From: CAXSEF01 sp964236695
Lineage (GTDB): Bacteria > Pseudomonadota > Alphaproteobacteria > Acetobacterales > Acetobacteraceae
Direction: 5' to 3'
DNA: 64,000 nucleotides
NCBI GenBank assembly: GCA_964236695.1
Contig: CAXSFU010000010.1
Span: 15,448 to 79,447, forward strand
The notes beneath the pieces are model-generated. The model searched no databases and had not been told where the DNA came from. It saw only the letters and a list, made by a program, of their open reading frames with translations. The position numbers and the translations under genes were made by a program. This document shows, in pieces, positions 40,664 through 49,005 of this stretch. The number at the start of each line of letters is the position of its first letter. Positions within the stretch are counted from its first letter, which is position 1.

Positions 40664-41446
40664 ATGAGCGGCCTGGCGGAGCATCTGCCGCCGCCCGACG
40701 CCGGCATGTCCGCAGCGGCGGCGGCCTCGCTCGCCGCCGGCCGCGCCCATGCCGGGCCGCTGGTCCTGCGCGGCCTTCGCGCGGCCTACGGCCAGAGCGA
40801 GGTCCTGCACGGGCTCGACCTGGAGGTGGCGCCGGGCGAGATCGTCGCCGTGCTCGGCCGCAACGGCATGGGCAAGACCACGCTGATGAAGACGCTGGTC
40901 GGCCTGATCCCCCCGAGCGGCGGCGAGATCCTGCTCGGCGGCCGCCCGCTCAACGCCCTGCGCAGCCACCAGCGCGTCGCCGCCGGCCTGGCCTACGTGC
41001 CGCAGGGCCGGATGATCTTCCCGGCGATGACCGTGGAGGAGAACATCGAGACCGGCCTGTTCGTGCGCGGCGCCAGGGCGGTGCCACCGCACCTCTACGA
41101 GCTGTTTCCGGTGCTGAAGGAGATGCGCGCGCGCCGCGGCGGCAACCTGTCCGGCGGCCAGCAGCAGCAGCTCGCCATCGCCCGCGCTCTGGCGACCGGC
41201 CCCTCGGTGCTGCTGCTCGACGAGCCGACCGAGGGCATCCAGCCCTCGATCATCCTGGAGCTGGCCCGCACCCTGCGGCGCATCCGCGACGAGACCGGCC
41301 TGTCGATCGTGGTCTCCGAGCAGGTGCTGAGCTTCGCGCTCAGCGTCGCCGACCGGGTGCTGGTGATCGAGGGCGGCCGCATCGTCCACGAGAGCCCGCG
41401 CGCCGACATCGACGAGGCCCGCGTCGCCCGCTTCCTCGCCGTCTAA
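40664..41446 (+). CDS. ABC importer ATP-binding protein, LivF/UrtE type
   Basis: A 260-residue ATPase. Walker A GRNGMGKTT (about residues 64-72), Q loop with GLAYVPQGRMIFPAMTVEEN, signature LSGGQQQQLAIARAL, Walker B LLLDEPTEGIQPS, and VVSEQVLSFALSVADR in place of the usual switch histidine motif, as in UrtE/LivF. EGIQPSII is the characteristic form for this subfamily. The gene stands between two inverted arms of the intergenic repeat. It completes the five-gene importer. Confidence 0.9.
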   Translation: MSGLAEHLPPPDAGMSAAAAASLAAGRAHAGPLVLRGLRAAYGQSEVLHGLDLEVAPGEIVAVLGRNGMGKTTLMKTLVGLIPPSGGEILLGGRPLNALRSHQRVAAGLAYVPQGRMIFPAMTVEENIETGLFVRGARAVPPHLYELFPVLKEMRARRGGNLSGGQQQQLAIARALATGPSVLLLDEPTEGIQPSIILELARTLRRIRDETGLSIVVSEQVLSFALSVADRVLVIEGGRIVHESPRADIDEARVARFLAV

Positions 41447-41449
41447 GTG

Positions 41450-41504
41450 TGCCGGTCCAGGGCGGCTCGCCCTGGCGGGTCCAGGGCAGAGCCCTGGCCT
41501 TCCT
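41450..41504. repeat. Family A palindrome, right arm only
   Basis: CCGGTCCAGGGC-ggct-CGCCCTGG then CCAGGGC-aga-GCCCTGG and CCTTCC. It is the inverse of the arm at 40590 and lies between the UrtE-like gene and fmdA. Confidence 0.8.
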
Positions 41505-41530
41505 TTCTCACCCCTGAGGAACGTCAAGAC

Positions 41531-42766
41531 ATGACCGAGACCCTGATCAAGGTGGACCTGTCCCGCTCCCCCTACGAGAACGACCAGGTGCACAACCGCT
41601 GGCACCCCGACCTGCCGATGGCGGCCACGGTGAAGCCCGGCGACGACTTCATCCTGGAGTGCCACGACTGGACCGGCGGCTTCATCAAGAACGACGAGTC
41701 CGCCGCCGACGTGCGCGACATCGACCTCTCGATCGTGCACTTCCTCAGCGGTCCGGTGGGCGTGGAGGGCGCCGAGCCCGGCGACCTGCTGGTGGTCGAC
41801 CTGCTCGACATCGGCGCGTTCGCCGACACGCAGTGGGGCTTCAACGGCGTGTTCTCCCAGAAGAACGGCGGCGGCTTCCTCACCAACCAGTACCCCGAGG
41901 CGATGAAGTCGATCTGGGACTTCAAGGGCCTGTTCGCCTCCTCGCGCCACGTGCCCAACGTCAGCTTCGCCGGCATGATCCACCCCGGCCTGATCGGCTG
42001 CCTGCCGTCCAAGGACCTGCTGGAAACCTGGAACACCCGCGAGCAGGGCCTGATCGACACCGACCCGACGCGCACGCCCGGCCTCGCCAACCCGCCGTTC
42101 GCCGCCACCGCCCACATGGGCCGCCTGACGGGCGAGGCGCGCAACGCCGCCGCCGCCACCGGGGCGCGCACCGTCCCGCCACGCGAGCACGGCGGCAACT
42201 GCGACATCAAGGACCTGTCGCGCGGCGCCAAGGTGTACTTCCCGGTCTACGTCCCCGGCGCCGGCCTGTCGGTGGGCGACCTGCACTTCAGCCAGGGCGA
42301 CGGCGAGATCACCTTCTGCGGCGCCATCGAGATGCCCGGCTGGATCCACATGCGCGTCAGCCTGATCAAGGGCGGCATGGCCAAGTACGGCATCCGCAAT
42401 CCGATCTTCAAGCCGAGCCCGATCAAGCCGGTCTACAACGACCACCTGATCTTCGAGGGCATCTCCGTCGACGAGAACGGCGGCCAGCACTACCTCGACG
42501 TCACCGTCGCCTACCGCCAGGCCTGCCTCAACGCCATCGAGTACCTGAAGAAGTTCGGCTACACCGGCGGCCAGGCCTACTCCATCCTCGGCTGCGCCCC
42601 GGTGCAGGGCCACGTCAGCGGCGTGGTCGACGTGCCCAACGCCTGCGCCACCCTGTGGCTGCCCACCGGCATCTTCGACTTCGACATCAACCCCGGCGCC
42701 AACGGCCCCACGCCCGGCGTCACCCCCGGCAGCGACGTGCTCCACGCCCCCGACGCCACGCCCTAG
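41531..42766 (+). CDS. fmdA: Formamidase
   Basis: A 411-residue acetamidase/formamidase-family enzyme that hydrolyses formamide to formate and ammonia. Length matches Methylophilus FmdA (about 407). Family stretches: VHNRWHPDLPMAATVKPGD, ECHDWTGGFIKNDESA, VEGAEPGDLLVVDLLDIG, FAGMIHPGLIGCLPSKDLL, REHGGNCDIKDLSRG, VGDLHFSQGDGEITFCGAIE and GYTGGQAYSILGCAPVQGH. The frame is open 84 nt upstream; I chose the ATG at 41531, just after the repeat arm and a CCCTGAGGAACG ribosome-binding site. It lies directly after its importer genes. Substrate range among short amides cannot be read from sequence. Confidence 0.95.
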   Translation: MTETLIKVDLSRSPYENDQVHNRWHPDLPMAATVKPGDDFILECHDWTGGFIKNDESAADVRDIDLSIVHFLSGPVGVEGAEPGDLLVVDLLDIGAFADTQWGFNGVFSQKNGGGFLTNQYPEAMKSIWDFKGLFASSRHVPNVSFAGMIHPGLIGCLPSKDLLETWNTREQGLIDTDPTRTPGLANPPFAATAHMGRLTGEARNAAAATGARTVPPREHGGNCDIKDLSRGAKVYFPVYVPGAGLSVGDLHFSQGDGEITFCGAIEMPGWIHMRVSLIKGGMAKYGIRNPIFKPSPIKPVYNDHLIFEGISVDENGGQHYLDVTVAYRQACLNAIEYLKKFGYTGGQAYSILGCAPVQGHVSGVVDVPNACATLWLPTGIFDFDINPGANGPTPGVTPGSDVLHAPDATP

Positions 42767-42788
42767 GCCGCCCCGGAAGGCCCCGCCC

Positions 42789-43112
42789 ATGCCCGTCTAC
42801 GACTACGGCTGCACGCAGTGCGGCCCGTTCACCGAGTTGCGCCCGATGGTGGAGTTCGCCGACCCGCAGCCCTGCCCGGGCTGCGGCGAGGCCTCGCCCC
42901 GCCTGATCCTGACCGCGCCCGGCCTCGCCACCATGGACGGCGGCCGCCGCCGCGCGTCGGCCACCAACGAGCGCAGCGCCAGCACCCCGCAGCGCTCCTC
43001 CGCGACCGGGCGCCACGCCCCGGGCTGCGGCTGCTGCTCCACCGCGAAGGCGGCGGCGCCCGCCGCGGCCAAGAGCTTCCCGGCGGCGAGGCCTTGGATG
43101 ATCAGCCACTGA
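42789..43112 (+). CDS. fmdB: FmdB-family zinc-ribbon protein
   Basis: A 107-residue protein opening with the FmdB domain: MPVYDYGCTQCGPFTEL and PQPCPGCGEASP, with paired CxxC motifs for zinc. A low-complexity linker and a second Cys cluster (HAPGCGCCSTAK) follow. FmdB was named as a putative regulator of the formamidase operon in Methylophilus, but the biochemical role of the family is unclear. It follows fmdA by 22 nt in the same operon and is followed by a family A palindrome. Confidence 0.9.
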   Translation: MPVYDYGCTQCGPFTELRPMVEFADPQPCPGCGEASPRLILTAPGLATMDGGRRRASATNERSASTPQRSSATGRHAPGCGCCSTAKAAAPAAAKSFPAARPWMISH

Positions 43113-43113
43113 A

Positions 43114-43240
43114 GAAAGCAAGGTTGAGGCTCTGCCTCAAACTCCGCCAGGGCGAGCCGCCCTGGACCGGCCTCCCCTAAGTCAAGGGATCAAAGGGCCT
43201 CCGGCCCTTTGCGGGTCTGGGCGGAGCCCAGCCTTGCTTG
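43114..43240. repeat. Intergenic palindromic module, family A (variant copy)
   Basis: Starts 2 nt after fmdB. First hairpin TTGAGGC-tct-GCCTCAA, a perfect stem different from the CCAGGGGC type. Then CCAGGGCGAGCCGCCCTGG, a centre CCCTAAGTCAAGG, AAAGGGCC-tcc-GGCCCTTT, and GGGCGGAGCCC. Probable bidirectional terminator between fmdB and the convergent small gene. Confidence 0.85.
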
Positions 43241-43246
43241 CCGCCT

Positions 43247-43456
43247 TCAGGCGTCGTCAGGACCCAGCAGGCCAATGCGCTCGGCCGATAGCCGGTGCAC
43301 CTCCGCCTCGCGCTCCAGCGTCTTGGGAAACCGCGAGCGCCCCGCCTGGATCAGCGTCTTCTTCGCCTGCGATTCGTGCCACTGCCGTGCCGCCAGCAGG
43401 GCGGCATCCCAGCCGCGCTGGAACTCTGGCGTGATCTCTGCGGGCGGCTCGCTCAT
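43247..43456 (-). CDS. Unknown small protein, 69 residues
   Basis: Not recognised. A soluble, helical protein: EFQRGWDAALLAARQWHESQ then KTLIQAGRSRFPKTLEREAE and a short tail (ERIGLLGPDDA). The ATG at 43456 is preferred; a longer frame starts at 43492. Host-like codon use. It stands alone between two palindromic repeats, with the fmd operon converging on it. Confidence 0.6.
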   Translation of the reverse strand: MSEPPAEITPEFQRGWDAALLAARQWHESQAKKTLIQAGRSRFPKTLEREAEVHRLSAERIGLLGPDDA

Positions 43457-43524
43457 CCGACAGGTCGTGCCGCGGCTCTCACGCACCGTCAAGCACGCCG
43501 CATGAACACCTGCCCGGCAAGTGG

Positions 43525-43828
43525 TTCTAAAGGCGAGCCTCTGGCGGGCTCCGAGGCAGGGCCTCGACCCTGCTTCCCCTCATACCGGCGGCCGATTGCC
43601 CTGACTGGCAAGGCAAGGAAGGCCATGGGCTCTGCCCCTGGACCCCGCCAAAGGCAAGCCTTTGGAATCCAATTCTTAAGGGAGGCCGGGTCCAGGGGCG
43701 GCTCGCCCCTGGCGGGTCTGGGCGGAGGTGCCCAAAGGTTCCGATGGCCCGCTTGGGCCATCGGAATGGGCACCGGAGGGAGAGCCCAGCCTTGCTTGCC
43801 TCGACAGGTCAGAGCTTTCGGCCGTTGA
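43525..43828. repeat. Composite family A palindrome, extended
   Basis: Fills the gap between the 69-residue gene and selO. It contains a diverged module (TACCGGCGGCCG), then a copy with GGGC-tct-GCCCC, CCAAAGGC-aa-GCCTTTGG, centre TTCTTAAGGG and the right arm. An extra hairpin (CCGATGGCCC-gctt-GGGCCATCGG) is inserted before the final GAGCCCAGCC. Confidence 0.8.
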
Positions 43829-43830
43829 CG

Positions 43831-45312
43831 TCACGTCCCGCAGAACGTCCGGTATGGCGTCTCGCTGGGAGCCGCCGCCGCCTGATGCGGATCGCCCGGC
43901 CTGTCCTCCCACGGGTGCGACACCGCCTCCAGCAACGCCTCGAATGGCCCCAGGTCCCCCCGCCCGACCGCCGCCTCCAGCGCCGCCTCGACCAGGGTGT
44001 TGCGCGGGATCACCGCCGGGTTGGTCGCGCGCATCGCCGCCGCCCGCTCGCCCGGCGTCGTGCCCTCCTGCGCGAGCCGCGCCTGCCAGCGCGCGGCCCA
44101 GGCGTCGAACCCCTCGGCATCGGCGAACCGCGCGCGCACCACGCCCAGCGTCGCCTCGCCCGGCTCGGCGGCGACGTCGCACAGCCTGCGGAACGTCACG
44201 GAAAAGTCCGCGCGGTTCTGTGCCATCAGCGTCAGCAAATCCTCGGCCAGCGCCGCGTCGCCCTCCTCCTCGCGCGCCAGCCCGAGCTTGGCGCGCAGCC
44301 CGCCGAGATACGCCGCGTTGAACACCGCGCCGAACCGCGACAGCGCCGCATGCGCCGCCTCCCGCCCGGCCGCCTCCTCGTCGGCGAGCAGTGGCAGCAT
44401 CGCCTCCGCCAGCCGCGACAGGTTCCACAGCATCGCGTGCGGCTGGCTGGCGTAGGCGTAGCGCGCCCCCTGGTCGATCGAGCTGAACACCGCCGCCGGA
44501 TCGTAGGCGTCGAGGAACGCGCACGGCCCGTAGTCGATCGTCTCCCCGGAGATCGAGGTGTTGTCCGTGTTCATCACCCCGTGCACGAACCCCACCAGCA
44601 GCCATCGCGCCACCAGCTCGGCCTGCCGCACCACCACGCTCTCCAGCAGCGCCCGATACGGATGCGCGGCACCCGCCGCCGCAGGATGGTGACGCTCGAT
44701 CGCGTGGTCCGCGAGCAGGCGCAGCGCCTCGCCGTCGCCGCGCGCCGCGAAATACTGGAACGTGCCGACGCGGATGTGGCTGCTGGCCACGCGCACCAGC
44801 ACGGCGCCGGGCAGGGGGGTCTCGCGGTGCACGACCTCGCCCGTCGCCACGGCGGCCAGCGCGCGCGTCGTGGGGATGCCCAGCGCCGCCATCGCCTCGC
44901 CGACCAGGTACTCGCGCAGCACCGGCCCTAGCGCCGCCCGCCCGTCGCCGCCGCGCGAGAACGCCGTGCGCCCCGACCCCTTGAGCGCGATGTCGCGCCG
45001 CTGTCCCTGGCGGTCGACCACCTCGCCCAGCAGCACCGCCCGCCCGTCGCCCAGGCTGGGCACGAAGCTGCCGAACTGGTGGCCGGCATAGGCCAGGGCG
45101 ATCGGCTCCGACCCGTCGGCCACGCGATTGCCGGCGAGGATCTCCACTCCCTCCGGGCTGCGCAGCGCGGCCGCGTCCAGCCCCAACGTGTCCGCAAGCC
45201 CCTCGTTGAGCCGCACCAGCCGCGGCACCGCGACCGGCGCGAGCGGCTGGCGGGTGGAGAAGCGCTCCGGCAGGCGCGCGTAGCTGTTGTCGAACGGGAA
45301 CTGGACGGTCAT
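43831..45312 (-). CDS. selO: Protein adenylyltransferase SelO (YdiU family)
   Basis: A 493-residue pseudokinase-fold enzyme that transfers AMP to Ser/Thr/Tyr of proteins in redox stress. Visible: ALAYAGHQFGSFVPSLGDGR, IALKGSGRTAFSRGGDGRAA (nucleotide-binding lysine and glycine loop), VGEAMAALGIPTTRALA, ASSHIRVGTFQYFAA, GVMNTDNTSISGETIDYGP (metal-binding region) and a C-terminal PYRTFCGT. The final Cys is the conserved redox residue; there is no selenocysteine. The ATG at 45312 follows GGAG at 6 nt; an upstream ATG at 45348 is possible. It is read divergently from nothing close, and fhuF lies upstream on the same strand. Confidence 0.94.
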   Translation of the reverse strand: MTVQFPFDNSYARLPERFSTRQPLAPVAVPRLVRLNEGLADTLGLDAAALRSPEGVEILAGNRVADGSEPIALAYAGHQFGSFVPSLGDGRAVLLGEVVDRQGQRRDIALKGSGRTAFSRGGDGRAALGPVLREYLVGEAMAALGIPTTRALAAVATGEVVHRETPLPGAVLVRVASSHIRVGTFQYFAARGDGEALRLLADHAIERHHPAAAGAAHPYRALLESVVVRQAELVARWLLVGFVHGVMNTDNTSISGETIDYGPCAFLDAYDPAAVFSSIDQGARYAYASQPHAMLWNLSRLAEAMLPLLADEEAAGREAAHAALSRFGAVFNAAYLGGLRAKLGLAREEEGDAALAEDLLTLMAQNRADFSVTFRRLCDVAAEPGEATLGVVRARFADAEGFDAWAARWQARLAQEGTTPGERAAAMRATNPAVIPRNTLVEAALEAAVGRGDLGPFEALLEAVSHPWEDRPGDPHQAAAAPSETPYRTFCGT

Positions 45313-45385
45313 GCGGCGCTCCGGCGGACTGTGGGTCGGCGCAGACATTGGGAGGCGCCCGTCCGGATGGAAGCGGGCAGGGGGC

Positions 45386-46147
45386 CTATCCGGCCGCGGC
45401 CCGGCGCACCGGACTGTCCGGCCCGATCGGGCACACGCCACACACCGCCTCGCCCGGCACCAGGTAGCGCAGGCAGCACACCCGCCGCACGCGCCGCCCG
45501 CCAGGATAGCGCACCGGCTCGAACAGCGGGTTGCGTCCCCCTCCCGCCAGCACCGGGCTGGCCAGCAGCCTGCGCGCGTCGCCCAGGCCGGGCCGGGACG
45601 CGTCGATCGCGTCGAGCTTGCGCAGGAACGCCTCGAACACGTTGCCGACGTTGCTCCACAGCACCCGGCGCGTCACCCCGCCGCGCGCCGCCACCAGCGC
45701 GATCAGCGGCGCCAGATGGCCGCCCACCAGGCCCGCGAAGCGCGCGTCCGGCCCGGCCCCGGCCAGCGGCACCAGCTCCGGCCCGATCCTGAGCGCCTGG
45801 ATGCGCAGGCTCGGCGCCATGACGAACGACACCGCGCCGGCCTCCAGGCGCGGCGACACGTCGAGCAGGATGTTGGCGGCGAGCAGCGGCGGCAGCGTGT
45901 CGGTGAAATACGCCAACGCCCACATCGACATCGCGGCCCTGGGGTCGGTGCGCCCGAAGCGCGCGTCGTAGCGCGCCAGGATCGCCGCCACGTCGCCCGG
46001 CCCGAGCAGCGCCGCCTGCGCGATCGCCGGGCGAGGGTCGTGCACGCCGCACAACCCCGCACGGAAGCGCTCCAGCTCGCCGACCAGGCACGCGTCGAGG
46101 GCGGCGAAGAACCGAGGCGAGGCCGTGGCCGTTGCGGCAGCGCCCAT
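45386..46147 (-). CDS. fhuF: Siderophore-iron reductase, FhuF family
   Basis: A 253-residue cytoplasmic [2Fe-2S] protein that reduces ferric siderophores to release iron. The diagnostic C-terminal cluster motif CC-x10-C-x2-C is present as VCCLRYLVPGEAVCGVCPI. The body (AMSMWALAYFTDTLPPLLAA, SVVMAPSL-like region) matches FhuF. The ATG at 46147 gives a normal length (E. coli 262). No siderophore uptake genes are beside it. Upstream is a divergent cobalt transporter pair (cbtBA), so the 337-nt spacer probably holds metal-responsive control, though no Fur box was recognised. Confidence 0.88.
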   Translation of the reverse strand: MGAAATATASPRFFAALDACLVGELERFRAGLCGVHDPRPAIAQAALLGPGDVAAILARYDARFGRTDPRAAMSMWALAYFTDTLPPLLAANILLDVSPRLEAGAVSFVMAPSLRIQALRIGPELVPLAGAGPDARFAGLVGGHLAPLIALVAARGGVTRRVLWSNVGNVFEAFLRKLDAIDASRPGLGDARRLLASPVLAGGGRNPLFEPVRYPGGRRVRRVCCLRYLVPGEAVCGVCPIGPDSPVRRAAAG

Positions 46148-46484
46148 CGCCCGATCCTCCTGCCGCCGGCAGCCGCCGCGCCGGGTTGCGCCACGAACGT
46201 GCGCCGCCGCCCGGCTGCGGCGCAAGCGCCTGGCCCGTGCGCAACCGTATCGAATCCATGCCCGTGGCGGTTGTTGCCGCGCGCCCAGCCAGTTGTTGAC
46301 AACGCAAAACGCCGCTCGCTAGTCTCGATTGCCGAAACCATTCCGATCGAGACATCTTCCGGCCAGGACGACAGTGGCGTCGTCCCCTGAATGCCTCATG
46401 GCACACCCGCCCCGTCGCATCATTGTGCCGATCCCGGTCGGCACAGCCATGTCCACGCCCCGCAAGCCAGCAAGGAACCACACC
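46148..46484. other. Intergenic spacer between fhuF and cbtB
   Basis: A 337-nt divergent spacer. The fhuF-proximal half is GC-rich and without clear signals. A sigma-70-like promoter for cbtB is at 46296-46325. Short frames inside are not convincing. I could not assemble the conserved core of a B12 riboswitch, which often precedes cbtBA. Confidence 0.5.
46296..46325 (+). promoter_or_regulatory. Candidate promoter for cbtBA
   Basis: TTGACA (46296-46301), an 18-nt spacer, then TAGTCT. The -35 box is perfect and the -10 box is weak. The -35 lies in the palindrome GTTG-TTGA-CAAC (46292-46303), a possible operator. Confidence 0.4.
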
Positions 46485-46691
46485 ATGTCCGACACCGTCC
46501 ACGCGTCCGGCGCCCTTGCCGCCCCGATCCCGGTCCGCGAGCTCCTGCCCTGGATGGTCTTCGGTGCCCTGGCGATGCTCGCGATCTACTTCGTCGGCGC
46601 CGAGGAGGGCGCGACCTCGCTGATCAACGGCATGTACGTCCACGAGTGGGTGCACGACTCCCGCCACCTGCTCGGCTTCCCCTGCCACTGA
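46485..46691 (+). CDS. cbtB: Cobalt transporter subunit CbtB
   Basis: A 68-residue single-span membrane protein. One hydrophobic helix (LLPWMVFGALAMLAIYFVGA) is followed by the family's His-rich C terminus HEWVHDSRHLLGFPCH, thought to bind cobalt. The ATG at 46485 follows AAGGA at good spacing; upstream in-frame ATGs give an atypical extension. It pairs with cbtA 15 nt downstream. CbtAB are predicted cobalt transporters linked to cobalamin synthesis, here with a COG0523 metallochaperone-like gene a few kilobases away. Confidence 0.9.
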   Translation: MSDTVHASGALAAPIPVRELLPWMVFGALAMLAIYFVGAEEGATSLINGMYVHEWVHDSRHLLGFPCH

Positions 46692-46705
46692 GCCGGGGTT
46701 CGACG

Positions 46706-47488
46706 ATGACCAGGAGCCTCCTCATCCGCGGCATGATCGCAGGCCTGGTGGCGGGGCTCCTCCTGTTTGCCGTCGGCCGCGTCATCGGCGAGCCGCAGGT
46801 CGACCGCGCCATCGCCTTCGAGACCGCGATGGACGAGGCCAAGGCGCGCGCGGAGGCGGCCGCCGGCCACGCGCCCGAGATCGCGGAGCCGGAGCTGGTC
46901 AGCCGCGCCAACCAGGCCGGCCTCGGCCTGCTTACCGGCACAGTAGTCTATGGCGCCGCGTTCGGCGGCCTGTTCGCCCTGGTGTTCGCCTTCGCCCACG
47001 GCAGGGTGGGCACGGCCGACCCCCGTGGCCTCGCCCTGCTGCTGGCCGCGGGCGGCTTCCTCGCGGTGTTCATGGTGCCCGACCTGAAATACCCGTCCAA
47101 CCCGCCCTCCGTCGGCCAGCCGGACACCATCGGCATCCGCACGACGCTGTATTTCGTCATGATGGCCTGCTCGATCGGCGCGATGGTCGCCGCCGTGGCG
47201 ATCCGCCAGCGACTGCTCCCGGCACGCGGCGCGTGGACCGCAGCGCTTGTGGCCGCAGGATTCTACGCCGTCTTCGTCGTCGTGGTCATGCTGATCCTGC
47301 CCGCCGTGCAGGAGGTGCCGGACGGCTTCGACGCCGTCGTGCTGTGGCGGTTCAGGATGGCCACCATCGCCATGCAGTTCGTGATGTGGGCCACCCTCGG
47401 CCTGCTGTTCGGCACCCTCGCCGAGCGTGTCCTCTCCGGCGCCCGCCAGGTGCCGGCCGGCGGGCAGCTGCGCCCGGCCGCGCGCTAG
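46706..47488 (+). CDS. cbtA: Cobalt transporter subunit CbtA
   Basis: A 260-residue membrane protein with about six hydrophobic segments. Family stretches: RGMIAGLVAGLLLFAVGRVIGEP with DRAIAFE, then a long loop, QAGLGLLTGTVVYGAAFGGLFAL and FMVPDLKYPSNPPSVGQPDT, whose conserved Pro-rich loop is typical of CbtA. The ATG at 46706 gives the normal N terminus, while the longer open frame upstream overlaps cbtB. Probably co-transcribed with cbtB. Metal specificity is taken from the family and is not shown by the sequence. Confidence 0.9.
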   Translation: MTRSLLIRGMIAGLVAGLLLFAVGRVIGEPQVDRAIAFETAMDEAKARAEAAAGHAPEIAEPELVSRANQAGLGLLTGTVVYGAAFGGLFALVFAFAHGRVGTADPRGLALLLAAGGFLAVFMVPDLKYPSNPPSVGQPDTIGIRTTLYFVMMACSIGAMVAAVAIRQRLLPARGAWTAALVAAGFYAVFVVVVMLILPAVQEVPDGFDAVVLWRFRMATIAMQFVMWATLGLLFGTLAERVLSGARQVPAGGQLRPAAR

Positions 47489-47655
47489 CCGCCCCGCGCG
47501 TCGCCACGCCGGAAGGCCATGGCCCGAGCCATGGTCCTTCCGCGTCTTGCGTACGAACCGGCGGGTCTGCGCAGCGCCCTGCGCCAAGGTGCAACTCGCC
47601 CGGGCGGCACCCCGCCTGCAGCCCCTTCCTCCCGCTGTCGAGGACCCCGGCGACC

Positions 47656-48192
47656 GTGCCCTTTGCCTTCAACCTGACCCTCGATCCCACCTGCGAGCTG
47701 CAGATCGAGCGCCTGTACGCCCGCCTGTCGCGTCTCGACGTACCGGAGCACGACCTGGTCACCCAGTACGGCCCCTGCGTCACGTTGCTCGCCGTGAGCG
47801 ACCGCGTGCAGCCGAGGACGATCAGCACGCTTCTGGAATGGAAGCTGCCGTCGCTGTCCGCCGTCCCTGTCGGCTTCATGGCCCCCTGCGTGATCCACGG
47901 CACGCCGCCGACCCTGAGCCTGCGCGTCGCGGCCAGCGACGCGCTGCTGGCGCTGCACAACGCGATCTTCAGCGAGCTGCCGGAAGAGGAGGTGCACATC
48001 CACTACCGCCCCGCCTACTGGCAACCGCACCTGAAGCTGTCGAACGTGCGCGACGAGCCCGCAGGCACACGGCTCGCCACGGCGCTCGCGGCGGACTGGA
48101 CACAGTGCGCCGGCACCCTCGACCGCCTGGAAGTGATGCAGTACCCGCCCGTGCAGTCGATCTGGCAGGCGACACTGCGCGCGCAGGCGTAG
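47656..48192 (+). CDS. 2H-phosphoesterase-like protein (2'-5' RNA ligase superfamily, degenerate)
   Basis: About 178 residues from a GTG at 47656, after GAGG. The layout resembles LigT/2H proteins: an N-terminal strand PFAFNLTLDP, a first catalytic strand QYGPCVTLLAV where the usual HxT would be, and a second near the C terminus (AYWQPHLKLSNV) where HLK replaces HxT/S. So the first His is Cys and the second motif lacks its Thr/Ser. It may bind nucleotides without the classic reaction, or belong to a divergent subfamily. No operon partner; it lies 168 nt after cbtA. Confidence 0.6.
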   Translation: MPFAFNLTLDPTCELQIERLYARLSRLDVPEHDLVTQYGPCVTLLAVSDRVQPRTISTLLEWKLPSLSAVPVGFMAPCVIHGTPPTLSLRVAASDALLALHNAIFSELPEEEVHIHYRPAYWQPHLKLSNVRDEPAGTRLATALAADWTQCAGTLDRLEVMQYPPVQSIWQATLRAQA

Positions 48193-48232
48193 CAGCCTTT
48201 GTCGATCCGCCAGGTCAGGCAGGACAGCAAGA

Positions 48233-48360
48233 GTCTTCTTTTTCTGAAGAAAAAGAAGCAAAAAGACTTTGTAAATAAGGCTTCGGACGCTCGGGCAGCT
48301 CCGAAACCCAACGGACGAAAGTTCTTTGGTTCTTTCTTTCAAGAAAGAACACTCTTCCTT
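48233..48360. repeat. AT-rich double-hairpin repeat, family B, copy 2
   Basis: Located between the 2H-like gene and amiR, which converge. Outer parts are the same as at 34201: CTTCTTTTTC-tgaa-GAAAAAGAAG, CAAAAAGACTTTG, AAAGTTCTTTGGTTC and GTTCTTTCT-ttca-AGAAAGAAC. The centre differs. Probable bidirectional terminator. Confidence 0.85.
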
Positions 48361-48420
48361 CTCGTCACGACGCCCTGGACCCCGGCGGTTCCGAGCACAC
48401 GCCCTGCACGACGGCCAGGC

Positions 48421-49005
48421 CTACCCGAGTGCGTCCCCGGACTCCACGATCGCCGTCGCGAACGCCCCGATCGAGATCCTGCGCGTCATCGCCTGGTTGC
48501 GGATGAAGCGGTAGGCCTCCTCCTCGCGCATCTTGCGGGCCTGCATCAGCATGGTCTTGGCGCGCTCCACGCTGCGGATGGTGCGCGAGGTCTCGTCGAG
48601 CTTCTGGATGCGCTGGCGCAGCCGGCTGGCGTAGGTGAAGTTGGCGTGCGCCACCATCAGCCCGGTGAGCACCGCCTGCGGCGAGAACGGCCGGTGCAGC
48701 ACCGCGTCCGGCGTGGCGCGGCGCAGCACGTCGAGGTCGGCCGTCGGGCTCACCACCATCACCAGCGCCGCCGTGGGCTGCCCCGGCGGCCACGGCACCA
48801 GGCGCGCGACCTCGGGCGCGGCCTCGCAGAACACGACGTCGCAGTCCTCCGGCAGCGGCTCGCCCAGCGGCCACAGGTGGCGCACCCGCGCCCGTGTGCG
48901 CTGCAGCTCGCGCAGCAGGACCTGTCCGCTCTCGTCGCGCACCACCGCGACCACGATGTCCAGCGCGGCCAGGCCGGCGCCGCGGTCCGCTGCGTCGCGC
49001 GTCAC
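48421..49005 (-). CDS. amiR: Transcription antiterminator AmiR (pseudo-receiver plus ANTAR)
   Basis: A 194-residue RNA-binding antiterminator, close to the 196 of Pseudomonas AmiR. The GTG at 49005 overlaps the amiC stop (GTGA). The N-terminal part is a receiver-like fold without a clear phosphoacceptor. A coiled-coil follows (RLRQRIQKLDETSRTIRSVE), then the ANTAR domain RAKTMLMQARKMREEEAYRF and IRNQAMTRRISIGAFATAIV. In Pseudomonas AmiR is held by AmiC and released by amides to prevent termination in the amiE leader. Here amiE is about 8 kb upstream at the other end of the locus, so control would act in trans on its leader RNA. Confidence 0.92.
   Translation of the reverse strand: MTRDAADRGAGLAALDIVVAVVRDESGQVLLRELQRTRARVRHLWPLGEPLPEDCDVVFCEAAPEVARLVPWPPGQPTAALVMVVSPTADLDVLRRATPDAVLHRPFSPQAVLTGLMVAHANFTYASRLRQRIQKLDETSRTIRSVERAKTMLMQARKMREEEAYRFIRNQAMTRRISIGAFATAIVESGDALG

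Noticed and set aside
43831..45312. Selenocysteine in SelO
   Set aside because: The C terminus has an ordinary Cys codon near the end and a normal stop; no in-frame TGA precedes it.
46148..46484. Cobalamin riboswitch upstream of cbtBA
   Set aside because: Expected from family habits, but the conserved B12-box sequence and the GCGCCACTG-like core could not be found in the spacer.
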